Positions 22,703 to 34,915 of a DNA stretch of 64,000 nt are shown here, in pieces. Source of the stretch: Voacanga thouarsii. Lineage: Eukaryota > Streptophyta > Magnoliopsida > Gentianales > Apocynaceae. The stretch is taken from NCBI GenBank assembly GCA_026120185.1, contig JANUWF010002200.1, forward strand, positions 2,664,001-2,728,000, given 5' to 3'. Every line of letters starts with the position of its first letter. The stretch's first letter is position 1. Below the pieces are notes generated by a model. The model did not search any database. It worked only from the letters and a program-made list of their open reading frames with translations, and was not told the DNA's origin. A program made the position numbers and the translations under genes.

Positions 22703-24359
22703 TTTGGCATATATAGGAAGCATGTTAGGCTTAACTAAAATAAGAAAATATTTATTTTGGTTGAAATCTGTGATCCTTCGTGTTTACTGGTTTGGGAAGT
22801 TTTACTGTAAGCTTCGCGAGTGGAAGCATAGGAATAATGTATTTTGATTGATTTCATAGAAATCATATAAGCCCAGTATTTTTAAGGGTATAGGTGGTTG
22901 TTTGGATGAGTTTTGATAAAAAATAGAGGAGAAAATAGAGTCCAGAAAGCTTCAGAATTGCAAAAAATAATTTGGAGTAGAAGCTACTGTAGTAGCCGAG
23001 CCGAGCCATCTGAGCCGAGCCGACTCTGGATGTGAGAGGTGTCGTATGCAAGCCGAGCCGCGAGCCGCCAACACCTCAGATTCAATTTGCATTATGCAAA
23101 TTGAAGCCGCGGCTTGGGCGGGCTCGCGCAGGCGGACATGGGTGCAGGCGCGGGCATGGGCACCCGCCCGGATCCAATCCATAGGTTCTCCCATGGGCAG
23201 TGATCCATTGAGGCAGGTGCACTAGACCCGATCCAGATTAAAAAAAAAAAATTCTTTTTGGTCCCATACCAGGCGAAGTTATTTTTATTGCAATAGTTAA
23301 TATTCTCTGAATATTTTGCATGAAAATAATAGTAAAGGAAATTTAGGATTAAACAAGACCATTAATTAATTAATATATTTAATTCTATTATTTGCACACT
23401 TAGATTAAAAGAATAGAAAAGCATGAAAATATTTACAGTTTTCTAGCATGTTTATTTCCTCTTGTACCATATGTGCACGATTTCTCAAAGACTAAAGGCT
23501 TTTGGAATTTTGACAAAGCTTAAATCAAATGGTTAATTTTAATTCGAACAAAAATTAATTCTTGGATATTTTCTCAAAGGATTTTATCCTTGACATAGAA
23601 AATATATTAAATTTAGATATTTTTGTGAATTAAAATAGAAAACTATTTTGATTGAATTTTATCAAGACTTGAGATCAAAATCTCTCAAAAATTTTATTGG
23701 AAATTTTTTGAAATTACTAAGTTTATTAACTTAAATAAAATTAATCCATAAAAAAATTTCTCAAAAGGTATAAACCTTGATATAGAAATATTTATGGGTT
23801 TAGATATTTTATTTTGAGTTAAAAGAAACTTATTTTCAAAATATATTTTCCAAGAAAAACCCTTATTTTAAAATATTAAGTGGGAGAGGGGTTCTAAAGG
23901 CCCCACGATTTCCATCACGATCCTCATTAGAGATCATAGGTCTCCTCGCGTCACTTTAGAAGTGAACCCATATAGGATGGGGATACCAGAAAGATCTAGA
24001 ACTAATGTATGGATGTAATTAATAACCCGAGACATGTGCTATAATTGGCTTGCCCACGTTGGAGGTTATAGTGTGAGAAATGTCCATAGGAAATGAGAAG
24101 AAATGGTCATCCCACAATAGAGTTATCTTCTAGATCATTACCTAGAAGAGAAATTAATTTGTGGTGGTTAATACACATAGCTTAGAAAACTGTTAATCTT
24201 CCCAAGAAGCTATGTCAGTTTTTCTAAGAGCTAAATTAATCATATTAAAGATAATAGTGATAGAGTTAACTATTATCGGAATTAATATGAGGATAAAGTC
24301 ACAAATTATTATTTTTTTTTTCATAAATTGAATTTTCTTTTATTTTCAATATTTCAGAA
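22703..24359 (+). other. C2 untranslated leader with a GC-rich patch
   Basis: A 1.66-kb leader before gag. Most is AT-rich, but 22990-23235 is strikingly GC- and CpG-rich with repeated GAGCCG units. It contains a near-perfect palindrome (23081-23105) with 12-bp arms TTCAATTTGCAT / ATGCAAATTGAA around one T. In retroelements the leader holds packaging and dimerisation signals; that role here is inference. No gene is supported. Confidence 0.5.
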
Positions 24360-25175
24360 ATGGTTGGTGGAGGTTCTTTTAGTCCTTTGGCCATTATTCT
24401 CCATAAGAATAATCTAACGGGTCTAAATTATATGGATTGAAAAAGGAACTTGGATATAATACTCACTGTTGAGGAGTATAAGTATGTCCTATTTGAAACC
24501 TGTCTTGTTATCAGGGAGGGTTCCACCGCAGAAGAGCGTGAGGCTAAAAAAACATGGAAGAAGGCCAACGAAATGGCTAGATGCTACATGTTGGCCTCTA
24601 TGTCTAATGTGCTCCAATCAAAACACGAGTACATGGCCACTGCATATGACATTAACCAATCATTAGCCACGATGTTCGCTGATAAGAGTCAGCCCGCAAG
24701 GCAGGAAGCTCTTAAGACGATCATAAATACTAAGATGGCTGAGGGAGTATCAGTCAGGGAGTATATGCTCAAAATGATTACTGCTTTTGAGGAAGCGGAA
24801 GTCTTAGGGGTTGTTATTGACCCCGAGAGTCAAGTGGACATAGTTCTCAAATCTCTGCCGGGCTCTTTTACTTAGTTCAAGTTGAACTATAACATGAACA
24901 AATTGAACATGACTTTAACTGAGTTAATGAAAGAGCTCCAAGTGGCAGAGAAGGTCATGAAGCCACAGTCCAAGGCTATGATTGTTAGAACTTTTTCTTC
25001 TAGAACTGGGCCTAAGCCTAGGAAGTTCAAGAAGAAAAAGGGAAATGCACAGGCCTAGCCCAAGAACCAGCCCAACAAGTCTAAAGGTAAATGCTTCAAA
25101 TGCGGGCAGAAGGGACACTGGAAAAAGGAATGTCCAGAATTTCAGGCCAAGAAAAACTCTACAGGTATTGTTCTC
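24360..25175 (+). pseudogene. C2 gag
   Basis: The ATG at 24360 opens M-V-G-G-G-S-F, followed by L-T-G-L-N-Y-M-D and a TGA where the family has tryptophan (W-K-R-N-L-D). The copia gag core follows (A-R-C-Y-M-L-A-S-M, R-E-Y-M-L-K-M). A TAG interrupts at about 24874 and another at about 25057. The zinc knuckle C-F-K-C-G-Q-K-G-H-W-K-K-E-C is at about 25093-25134 and intact. The protein would form the particle shell and bind RNA. Confidence 0.88.
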
Positions 25176-28100
25176 TATCTAGAGTTTATTTCAATGGTTG
25201 GATTAACTTCCACTTGCATTGTTGATTCTGGTGCCACTGATATCTCTAACTCGTTGCAGGGGTTTAGGAAGATAAGAAGACTCCCAAAGGGCGAGCATGG
25301 TTTATGAGTTGGAAATGGAGCACGAGTATGGGCCCTTGCAGTGGGAGAGATGGATATTATTTTTAATTGTAATAAAGTAGTTATACTAAAGGGTATTTTA
25401 TATTTACCTGATTTTAGACAGAATTTGATTTCAATTGCAAAACTAATAAATCATGGATATTCTATTTTTTTTCATGCTGGTATTACTATCCGTAGAAATG
25501 GAGAAGTTTCATGTACATGGCACATGCATGAAAACTTATTCTTTTTAAATCTTACAAATAATCAAATAAATAACGCTCAATCTGAATCTTTAAGTAAGAA
25601 GAGAAAGACCAATGTCAATGACTCATATCTTTGGCATCGAAGGTTGGGCTATATTAACTCAACTAGGATTTAAAGGTTAATCCATGATGAGACCTTGGGC
25701 TCATTAAGATTGAAAAGTTGGCTTCAATGTGAATCCTGCCTTATGGGAAAAATGACCAAAAGGTCGTTTACCCAAAAGGCTGATAGAGTTAAGAAGATAT
25801 TGGGTCTTATTCATACTGATGTATGTGGTCTTTTATTTACTCAAGTTAGAGGGGGCTTTAAGTACTTCATCACTTTCACGGATGATTGTACTTTCACGGA
25901 TGATTGTACAAGGTTTGGTTATATTTATCTGATGAGGTGCAAGTCTGACTCTTTTGATAAGTTCAAGAGTTTAAGGTTGAAGTGGAGCGTTGGACAGGTA
26001 AACCGATCAAAACCTTACGATCGGATCATGGTGGAGAGTACCTCATTGGTGAGTTTAAGGATTACATGGTACATCTTGAAATAGTATCCCAACTCTTTGC
26101 GCTGGGTACACCCCAACAGGATGGAGTAGCCAAGAGAAGGAATAGGACATTAATGGAAATGGTTTGAAGCATAATGTCTCATGCTACTCTTTCGGTCTCT
26201 TTTTGGGGATATGCCTTGAAAATAGCGGCATACATTCTGAACTTGGCGCCTTCCAAGTTAGTACCTAGGACACCCTATGAGATGTGGACTGGACGTAAAC
26301 CAAGTCTAAATCATCTCAGGATATGGGGCTGTCCAGATTATGTATTGATCAAGGGAGACAAGTTAGCACCAAGATCAGAATTATGCTACTTTGTTGGGTA
26401 TCTAAAAGGGATAAAAAGAGGTTACTTTTATCATCCCAAAGAGCAGAAAGTACTAGTAAGTACTAATGTTAGATACTTGGAGGATAATCAAAGTACTTCG
26501 ACTAAAGGTTCAACAAGGTTGGAACTCGAGGAGTAGTTATCTTTGGAATCAACTTCTTCAAACCCGATTATAGAACAAGAAGAGGTACAGCCTCAAGAAC
26601 CTGTACAAACGAAGCTTCGTCGTAATGGAAGGATATCTAGAGTTCCAAAAAGATGGACAAGAGAGGCTTTCGAGTTGGTCTCTGACCATCAAGAATAAGA
26701 TCCCACTAAATACGAAGAAGCCGTTGCTGATACTGATGCTGATCTATGGCATAAAGCAATGAAAGTCAAGATTGAGTCTATGTACTTCAATCAGGTTTGG
26801 GATCTTGTAGCTTCACTTGAAGAGATAAAACCTATTAGGTGTAAGTGGCTATATAAGAGGAAAAGGGGAGCAGATGGAAAGGTGAAAACCTTCAAAGCTA
26901 GGTTTGTGGTGAAATGGTATACTCAAAAAGAGAGAATCGATTATGATGAAACCTTTTCCCTAGTAGCCATGCTTAAGTCCATCCATATCCTTCTTACTAT
27001 TGCATGTCATTACGACTATGAGATATGGCAAATAGATGTCAAGACGGAATTTTTTAATGACCATCTTAATGAAGACATCTATATGTCCCAACTGGAAGAT
27101 GCTAAAGGCCAGAAACATATAGTCTACAAGCTTAAGAAGTCCATTTATGGACTTAAGCAAGTATCTAAAATTTAGAACATTCGTTTTGATGAGATTGTAA
27201 AGTCTTACGGTTTTATTCACAACGAGGACGAACCATGCGTGTACAAGAAATTAGAAGGCATAAATGTGGTTTTTTTTATCCTATATGTGGATGACATTCT
27301 ACTACTTGGGAATGATGTAGGGACATTGTCATCTACTAAGGTTTGGCTGTCTAGTCAATTTAGTATGAAGGATTTGGGAAAACCAGTTACATTCTCAGGA
27401 TTAAGCTTCTTAGAAATAGGAAACAGAGAATGTTAGGATTATCCCATGCGATATACATTTAGAAGATACTGGCCAAGTTTAGCATGGACTCATACAAGGG
27501 AGCTCTAATCCCTTGTAGATATGGGTTGTCTTTTTGTTTTAAGGACTGTCCTAAGTCTTAAGAGGAAAAAGACAAGATGAGTAGGATTCCCTATGCTTCA
27601 ACTGTAGGAAGTCTCATGTATGCTATGCTGTGTACTTGACCAGATATCTGCTTTGCCGTAGGCTTAGTTAGTAGATATCAGTCAAACCCTAGGGATGTTC
27701 ATTGGCAAGCTGTAAAGCATATTCTTAAGTACCTTAATGGTACAAAAGATTATATGCTGGTTTACAGGGTTGACGACCTGGTTCCTACTGGATACACTAA
27801 CTCAGATTTTCAGGCGGATAAGGATGAGAGAAAATCCACTAGTTGATATATCTTCACCATGTCTGGAGGAGCTATTTCATGGAGGAGTATCAAGCAATCT
27901 TGTATTGCTAACTCAACCATGGAAGCTGAGTATGTGGCAGCTTCGAAAGTGTCTAAGGAAGCAGTCTGACTCCGGAAGTTCCTTTCAGAACTTGGAGTTG
28001 TGCCATACACGGACAGACTGATTGTAGTGTATTGCAACAACTTTGGAGCAGTCTCGCAATCCAAAGAACCCAGGAACCACAAGAAGGGGAAGTACATCTA

Positions 28101-28266
28101 AAGAAAATACCATCTGATCCCGGATTTCATTTAGAGATGGGAAATCGTAGTGGAATAGATAGCCTCGTAGAACAACCTAGTAGATCCCTTCACCAAGCCT
28201 TTGACTGAGAGAGTATTCAAGAGACACTTAGACGCCATAAGGGTGGGCACCTACGGACTTTCTTAG
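25176..28266 (+). pseudogene. C2 pol: protease, integrase, reverse transcriptase, RNase H
   Basis: In order: protease I-V-D-S-G-A-T-D (about 25222, catalytic D-S-G kept); Y-L-W-H-R-R-L-G (25627); integrase with C-x2-C at C-E-S-C (25730), H-T-D-V-C-G (25813) and L-R-S-D-H-G-G-E-Y (26012), reached after a frameshift near 25975; the T-P-Q-Q-D-G-V-A segment (26110); reverse transcriptase with K-A-R-F-V-V (26898), Y-D-E-T-F (26942) and Y-V-D-D-I-L-L-L (27280); and RNase H with S-T-M-E-A-E-Y-V (about 27916), ending F-T-K-P-L-T-E-R and a TAG at 28264. An 18-bp tandem duplication at about 25876-25911 doubles T-F-T-D-D-C in the integrase core. Stops are scattered. Gene order is copia. Confidence 0.9.
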
Positions 28267-28271
28267 TCTTA

Positions 28272-28288
28272 GAGTACAAGTGGGAGAT
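28272..28288 (+). other. C2 polypurine tract
   Basis: GAGTACAAGTGGGAGAT directly precedes the TG of the 3' LTR, the expected position and composition for the plus-strand primer. Confidence 0.85.
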
Positions 28289-30088
28289 TGTTAGAATATA
28301 TGCCCTCTAGACTAGTTTATCTGATGTAATATTAATAAAAGAATTTATTCTTAAAATTTATTTGTAAATTTATATTATATGTGCATTATTTTTGTTTGAA
28401 AATGACCCATTGTGTTTAAGTAACTGATCCATATGAATGGTGGTCTTTCACAGTGAGGTATGGATCACGGGTTACTTAACACAAAAATATTTATTCTTAA
28501 CCGATTGATGAGAATAGAAATCTCATCATGTACAAGTTATTGTATTATGAATTCCAAATAGGGAATGGCTTGTCTTTAACCAGTGAGTAGTCCACTTATT
28601 TCATAGTATGACCGTATTTCGAATACGTATAACAGGACCCGTAATAGTGGTTTTTAAAAGTACTATTTAAAAGAAATCCAAACTATTACTGCTACAGTGT
28701 GGACTAATACTTTACCGCTTGAGTATGAGTTGGTAGTTTGACGAAGTTAGAAGCATAGACTTTGATATACTGTAGTTGAGATTTTTTCGTAGAACTAATA
28801 TACTTGTATGTTTGGTATATATGACTAGTTAATTAAGACAGACTTATACAATATAACTTCTACATTATATCGCCCCTTGTGACTATTCAAATGATCTAAT
28901 TATTCAAGGCCCTGGGGAACATGACTTGGATGTTTACTTTAGGGTAGCTCCCTTGAAAAATGGAAACATTCCAGAAGTCGTAGATCATTGGACTACAGGT
29001 CTAAGGATGGTAGATGTCTATTAGAGAGGTGTTAGTACACCATTCCTCTCTAATTGTGTGGCAATGCGTAGAGGGGTATTTTAGTCATTATACCTATAGG
29101 TCGAAGACTTTACTAACACAGCATTGTCCTTGGGGTCAATATTTCCTTATAGTGATATTAGAAAATATTTAAAATACAAAATATAACTATTTATATAGTA
29201 AGGATATTTTGGTCATTTTAGTAGCCTAGGCAATGTGTCTTTTGGTCCCCGGAATGACCCTTAAGTCTTGAAAGATTTGGGTTAATAATGGTCTATTTAG
29301 ACTTGTTAATTATTTATTGGATTGTTTAATAAAGTCCAGAAAATAAATAATTGAGATTTATTATTTATGGGTGTTCAAACCTAAGAATAAATAATTTTTT
29401 GATCCAATTGCACACGAATGGATTCTCTCTCGGGTAATGATTCAAATGAATAGAAAATGAATTGTAGTACTCTTTCCTTTTGATTTGCACTACGAGAGTT
29501 TTTTATTTTAAATCAAAGAAAAGCAAAGGAAAGATGGTGCTATTTCCTCTTGTTATCCACTAGTGAAGCTTTTGATTTTTAAATCAAAAGAGCATTCCTT
29601 TTGTTATGCACTAGTGGAGCTTTTGATTTATAAATCAAAGAGCTTTCCATTTGTTATGCACTAGTGGAGCTTTTGATTTTTAAAATCAAAGAGAAGCAAT
29701 TTAAGAGCACTCGGTTGTTCATTTCCCGGGGATGGTCTTGGTTGTTCATTTTCAAGAGAGCTCTTAGTTGTTTATTTCCATCTAACTCTTAGGTGTTTAT
29801 TCCCACGGAGAGGAAAGAGAGAAAGCTTAGTTGAAGCTTTCACCAAAACTTATCAAAACCCAATCTTCAAAGCTTTCACCAGCTCTGCTATGGGTACCAT
29901 ATCGGAAGATTAAAAGCTTTGCATGAATGAGACGTAGTAGACATTTGCAAGGACGTGATTCACTAGTTTCAAATATCTTTATACAGACATCTACACTAGT
30001 TAGAAGAGGGCCATTTAATCACAGAGGTAAAATTTTCGTTTTTCTAACATGTTTTCGATTTGATGATTTTTGTCATTTTAAGCCTTCA
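28289..30088 (+). repeat. C2 3' LTR
   Basis: 1,800 bp, from TGTTAGAATATATGCCC to AGCCTTCA, colinear with 20942-22683. It carries an extra copy of the unit around TTGTTATGCACTAGTGGAGC (about 29540-29690). The family is the same as solo LTRs S1, S2, S3 and fragment L0. Confidence 0.92.
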
Positions 30089-30093
30089 AGTTT

Positions 30094-30290
30094 CCTAGCT
30101 AAAAGTCATTTCTCACCAAAAGCCTCTTGGCAAGGAAACTTTTACTCTTTGGTGAGGAAAGTTTCCTAGCCAAAAGTCATGCTCTTTGGCGAGGAATGTT
30201 TCTTCACCAAAGAGGTGAAATTTTTGCAGTTTGGAGTGTAATGCACGCACTCAACTGTTGGGCCAAACTTCATGTTTGGTCATATTCTTT
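30094..30290 (+). repeat. D2 interior right of C2: CTAGCTAAAAG-type repeats
   Basis: TTTCCTAGCTAAAAGTCAT, TTTCCTAGCCAAAAGTCAT and several CTCTTTGG[TC]GAGGAA units alternate in both orientations. They continue the subterminal motif seen at 20620-20640, which supports joining the two sides of C2 into one element. Confidence 0.6.
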
Positions 30291-30986
30291 TTTTCTTTCT
30301 CTTTTTACTTAAACTATTTGTAAAAAGTCTATATCCTGTTGATTATATTATCATTTTAAATAAATTATGTCATCGCTTTTTTTAAATAATTTTATACATA
30401 TAGACCAATTAAAAAAAAGACTCATACACACAAAAATACACACACACACACACAGTATATATGTATATATACACACATACACACACATATATAAAAATAT
30501 TAATAAACATATATATATATATATATAATAGTATATATATACTATATGTGTGTGTGTGTGTGTGTAGAATAAAACATAAATAATTATATAAATTTACTAT
30601 CAATACATATTATTCAATAATATGCGATATTTTGGACATCTATGTATATTTGGATAAATTTAAATGGTAATTAATTAATTTATTACATATATTAATATAT
30701 ATATATTTATATATGTATATATGCATATATACTTATATATACACACATATAGAATAGTTACAAAAATGTTTTGGGGGACATATTGTAAATGTTTAAAAAT
30801 TTAGTGACCAATCTAAATTTTTTTTTGTGGACATACTATAAATACTCAAAACTTTATGGACTAATTCGCAAAATTTTTGTGGGTCATTTTATAAATATTA
30901 AAAAATTTAGGGACTAATTTAAAATTTTTTGGAGTCATTTTGAAAATATAAAAAAATTCAAGAACCAAAATATATTTAAATATTCA

Positions 30987-31017
<31 letters not shown>

Positions 31018-31064
31018 TTACATATTAATGTATACACATATAAACACACATATATATACATATA

Positions 31065-31101
<37 letters not shown>

Positions 31102-31149
31102 GTACATATTTATTTTTATTATGTGTGTGTTGATACACACACATACACA
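30291..31149. repeat. D2 interior: simple repeats and a 51-52 bp repeat
   Basis: At 30429-30565 a (CA)n run with GTATATAT is answered by ATATACTATATG(TG)n, an imperfect inverted repeat; (TA)n tracts lie at 30690-30735 and 30970-31100. At 30768-30975 four units of 50-53 bp recur, each with a form of TTTAGGGACTAATTT (30801, 30854, 30906, 30956). No coding capacity; open frames here come only from the microsatellites. Confidence 0.7.
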
Positions 31150-32442
31150 AATTTAAAGGTAATCGGATATATTTTGTCGCACTATTTAGCATAATTTCTA
31201 TAAAAATGCCAAAAACCTAACGGATTTAGAAATATAGGCATATTAAATTAACGATCAAACTGTTAAATTTGATAAAATTGTTAAAAAATGTATTGTGTTC
31301 AAATTTGAAGATAATCAAACATGTTTTATCACAGAATCTAGTATAATCTCAATAAAAATGTTTGAAACTTAACACATTTAGAAAGATGATCAAATTAACG
31401 ATCTAGCCGTTATATTTTATAAAATCACTAAAAATGTATTATGTCAAAATTTAAAAGTAATCAGATATGTTTTGCTACATAATCTAGATTAATCTCTGTA
31501 AAAATACTGATAACCTAACACATTTAGAAATATATGCATATCAAATTAACAATCCATCCGTTAGATTTGATAAAATCGCTAAAAAAAAAAAAAGTATTAT
31601 GACAAAATTTAGAGGTAATCAAATATGTTTTTCCACAGAATCTAGCTTAATCTATGTAAAAATACTGAAAACCTAATTCATTTAGAAATATAAATATATC
31701 AAATTAACAATCCAACTATTAAATTTGATAAAATTACTAAAAAAAAGTATTGCGACCAAATTTAAAGATAATCTGATATGTTTTACCACAGAATTTAGCA
31801 TAATCTCAATAAAAATGCTCGAAACTTAACACATTTAGAAAGATAGACATATCAAATTAACGATCCAACTATTAGATTTATAAAATTACTAAAAAATGTA
31901 TTATAACAAAATTTAAAGGTAATCAAATATGCTTTCCCACAGAATCTAGCGTATTCTCTGTAAAAATGTTGAAAACCTAACACATTTAGAAATATATGCA
32001 TATCAAATTAACGATCCAACTGTTAGATTTTGATAAAATTACTAAAAAATGTATTATGACAAAATTTAGAGTTAATCAGTTATGTTCTGCGACAGAATCT
32101 AGCATAATCTCCGTAAAAATGCCAAAAACCTAATGGATTTAGAAATATAAGCATATCAAATTAATGATAGAATCGTTAGATTTGATAAAATTATTAAAAA
32201 AAGTATTGTGACCCAATTTAAAGATAATCGAACATGTTTTATCAAAGAATCTAGCATAATCTCAATAAAAATACTCGAAACCTAACATATTTAGAAAGAT
32301 AGGCATATTAAATTAACGATCCAACCGTTAGATTTTATAAAATCACTAAAAAAAATTATGACAAAATTAAAGGTAATCAGATATGTTTTACCACAAATCT
32401 AGCGAAATCTTTGTAAAAATGCTGAAAACCTAACACATTTAG

Positions 32443-32479
<37 letters not shown>

Positions 32480-32780
32480 TAACGATCTAATAATTAGATT
32501 TGATAAGATCACTAAAAAATTATATTTATTTTTTAATTTTTAAAACATTAATATTATAAAAAATATAATAATTATATTAAATTTTCTATGAAATAACATT
32601 ATTCTGTATAATAAATTATTTTGTACATTTATAAAATCTTAAAAATGTATATGATGTTAGTTATATCATTGTTTTTATTAAATGATAATATAGTATAGAT
32701 TAATTAAAAAAAACATATACACACACACGCAACATATATATAAATATATATGACACACAAACACAAATATATATATATAA

Positions 32781-32818
<38 letters not shown>

Positions 32819-34545
32819 ATAAATAGACATACATAACAACAACAACAACAACATATATTTATATATATATGAAAAAATGCTCGAAATCTATTCCATTTAC
32901 AAAATAGGCATATCAAATTAATGATCCACCCGTTATATTTAATAAAATTTCTAAAAAAAAGTTTTATGACTAAATTTTAAGATAATCGAATACGTTTTGG
33001 CACAAAATCTAACTAATCTATATAAAAATATAGAAACCTAATACATTTAGAGAGATAAGAATATTAAATTAACGATCTAATAGTTAGATTTGATAAAATC
33101 ACTAAAAACAATATTAGCACAAAATTTAAAGGTAATTGGATATTTTTGCTACTTAATCTAGTATAATCTCTATAAAAAATTCTCGAAACCTAACTTTTTT
33201 ACAAAAATAGGTATATCAATTTAACGATCCAACCGTTAGATTTGATAAAATCACTAAAATACATATTAAGGAAAAATTTAAAGGTAATTGAACATATTTT
33301 TCCATTTAATCTAGCATAATCTCTATAAAAATGTTCGAAACCTAACCTATTTACAAAGATAGGCATATCAAATTAACGATTGAACTGTTAAATTTGAAAA
33401 AATCGTTAAAAAAAGTTTTATGACCAAACTTTAAGACAATCGAATATGTTTTGGCACAAAATCTAGTATAATCTCTATAAAAATACAAAAAACCTAATAC
33501 ATTTAGAAAGATAGGCATATCAAATTAATGATCCAACCATTAGATTTGATAAAATCACTAGAAAAAGTATTAGAACCAAATTTAAAGGTAATCGGATATG
33601 TTTTTCCACTTAATCTAGTATAATCTTTATCAAAATTCTCGAAACCTAACTCATTTACAAAGATAGACATATCAAATTAACATCCAACCGTTAGATTTGA
33701 TAAAATCACTAAAAAAATGTATTAGGACCAAATTTAAAGGTAATCAAATATGTTTTGATATAGAATCTAACATAATCTCTATAAAAATACAAAAAACCTA
33801 ACACATTTACAAAGACATGCAAATCAAATTAACGATCAACCGTTTGATTTAATAAAATCGCTAAAGAAAGTGTTAGACCACATTTAAAGATAATCGTATA
33901 TGTTTTGGTACTTAATCTACCATAATCTCTATAAAAAAGCTCGAAGCCTAACCCATTTATAAAGATAAGCATATCAAATTAACGATCTAACCGTTAGATT
34001 TGATAAAATTACTAAAAAAAAAAAAAAATTATGACCAAATTTTAAGGTAATTGAATATGTTGTGGCATAAATCTAACATATTCTCTATAAAAATATAGAA
34101 AACTTAACACATTTAGAAAGATATGCATATCAAATTAATGATTCAATCGTTAGATTTGATTAAATTATTAAAAAAAGTATTATGACCAAATTTAAAAGTA
34201 ATTGAATATTTTTTGCTATTTAATCGAGTATAATCTCTATAAAAATGCTCGAAACCTTACTCATTTATATAGATAGGTATATCAAATTAATGATTTGACC
34301 GTTAATTTTGTTAAAATTACTAAAAAATAAATTACAATCAAATTTGAAGGTAATCAGATATATTTTGCCTCCTAATCTTGCATAATCATTATAAAAATAC
34401 CCAAACCTAACGCATTTATAAGGACAGACATATCAAATTGACGATCTAATCGTTAGATTTATTGAATTTGTTAAAAAAATATATTATGACCAAATTTGAA
34501 GGTAATTGGACATGTTTATCTACATTATTTAGCTTAATTTCTATA
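31150..34545 (+). repeat. 151-152 bp tandem satellite array inside D2
   Basis: Twenty copies of a unit containing AAATTTAAAGGTAATC, TCTAGCATAATCTCTATAAA, CCTAACACATTTAGAAA and the hairpin ATCAAATTAACG / CGTTAGATTTGAT. The hairpin right arm recurs at about 31260, 31406, 31558, 31715, 31869, 32020, 32172, 32324, 32491, 32930, 33081, 33231, 33384, 33535, 33687, 33839, 33990, 34147, 34299 and 34449, that is every 146-167 bp and usually 151-152. The jump at 32491-32930 is filled by (TA)n and AAC microsatellites that seem to have replaced two units. All copies point the same way. Confidence 0.9.
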
Positions 34546-34559
34546 AATTAGCTCAAAAT

Positions 34560-34915
34560 ATAATGTATTTATAAATATTTAAAAATTTAGGGACTAATTT
34601 GAAATTTTTTTGGAATTACCTTTTAAATATTCTAAAATTTAATGACCAATTTTATAAATTTCTGGTTATCATTTTATAATTTTACAAAATATAAGGAGTA
34701 CTTTGTAAAATTTGAGGTCATATTTTATATATTTAAAAATTTAGGGATCAATTTATAAAATTTTTGGAGCCATATTATAAATATTTTATTATTTAGGGAC
34801 TAATTTACAAAATTGTGAGGTAATTTTGTAATTATACAAAATTTAAAGACCAATTTACAAAATTTTTGGGACCATGTTGTAAATATTTAAAAATTTAAAG
34901 ACTGGTATTATCTAA
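34560..34915 (+). repeat. 51-52 bp tandem repeat right of the satellite
   Basis: Seven units with TTTAGGGACTAATTT-like cores at about 34578, 34638, 34690, 34741, 34792, 34843 and 34895. It is the same repeat, in the same orientation, as at 30768-30975 on the other side of the satellite. Confidence 0.75.

Larger units (their letters stand above)
20942..30088 (+). mobile_element. C2: Ty1/copia retrotransposon with both LTRs
   Basis: Both LTRs (20942-22683 and 28289-30088), a tRNA-iMet primer site, gag, pol and a polypurine tract are present in order. The 5-bp target duplication AGTTT is at 20937-20941 and 30089-30093. It lies inside D2. The LTRs are still easily alignable but differ in the number of a tandem repeat. 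Stops and a frameshift in gag-pol make it defective. Confidence 0.93.

Noticed and set aside
22952..23194. 80-codon minus-strand frame with Arg/Ala/Cys in the C2 leader
   Set aside because: It results from the GC-rich patch of the leader. It has no domain and lies antisense to the element.
30409..32916. Short open frames rich in Tyr, Ile, Val and Cys (30409-30603 and 32704-32916, minus strand)
   Set aside because: They are translations of (CA)n, (TA)n and AAC microsatellites inside D2. No start context, no homologue and biased composition.
31150..34545. Regular repeats that might suggest a CRISPR array or a coding tandem repeat
   Set aside because: The unit is about 151 bp without short identical repeats and unique spacers, and no frame is open across units. 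It is a plant-type satellite.
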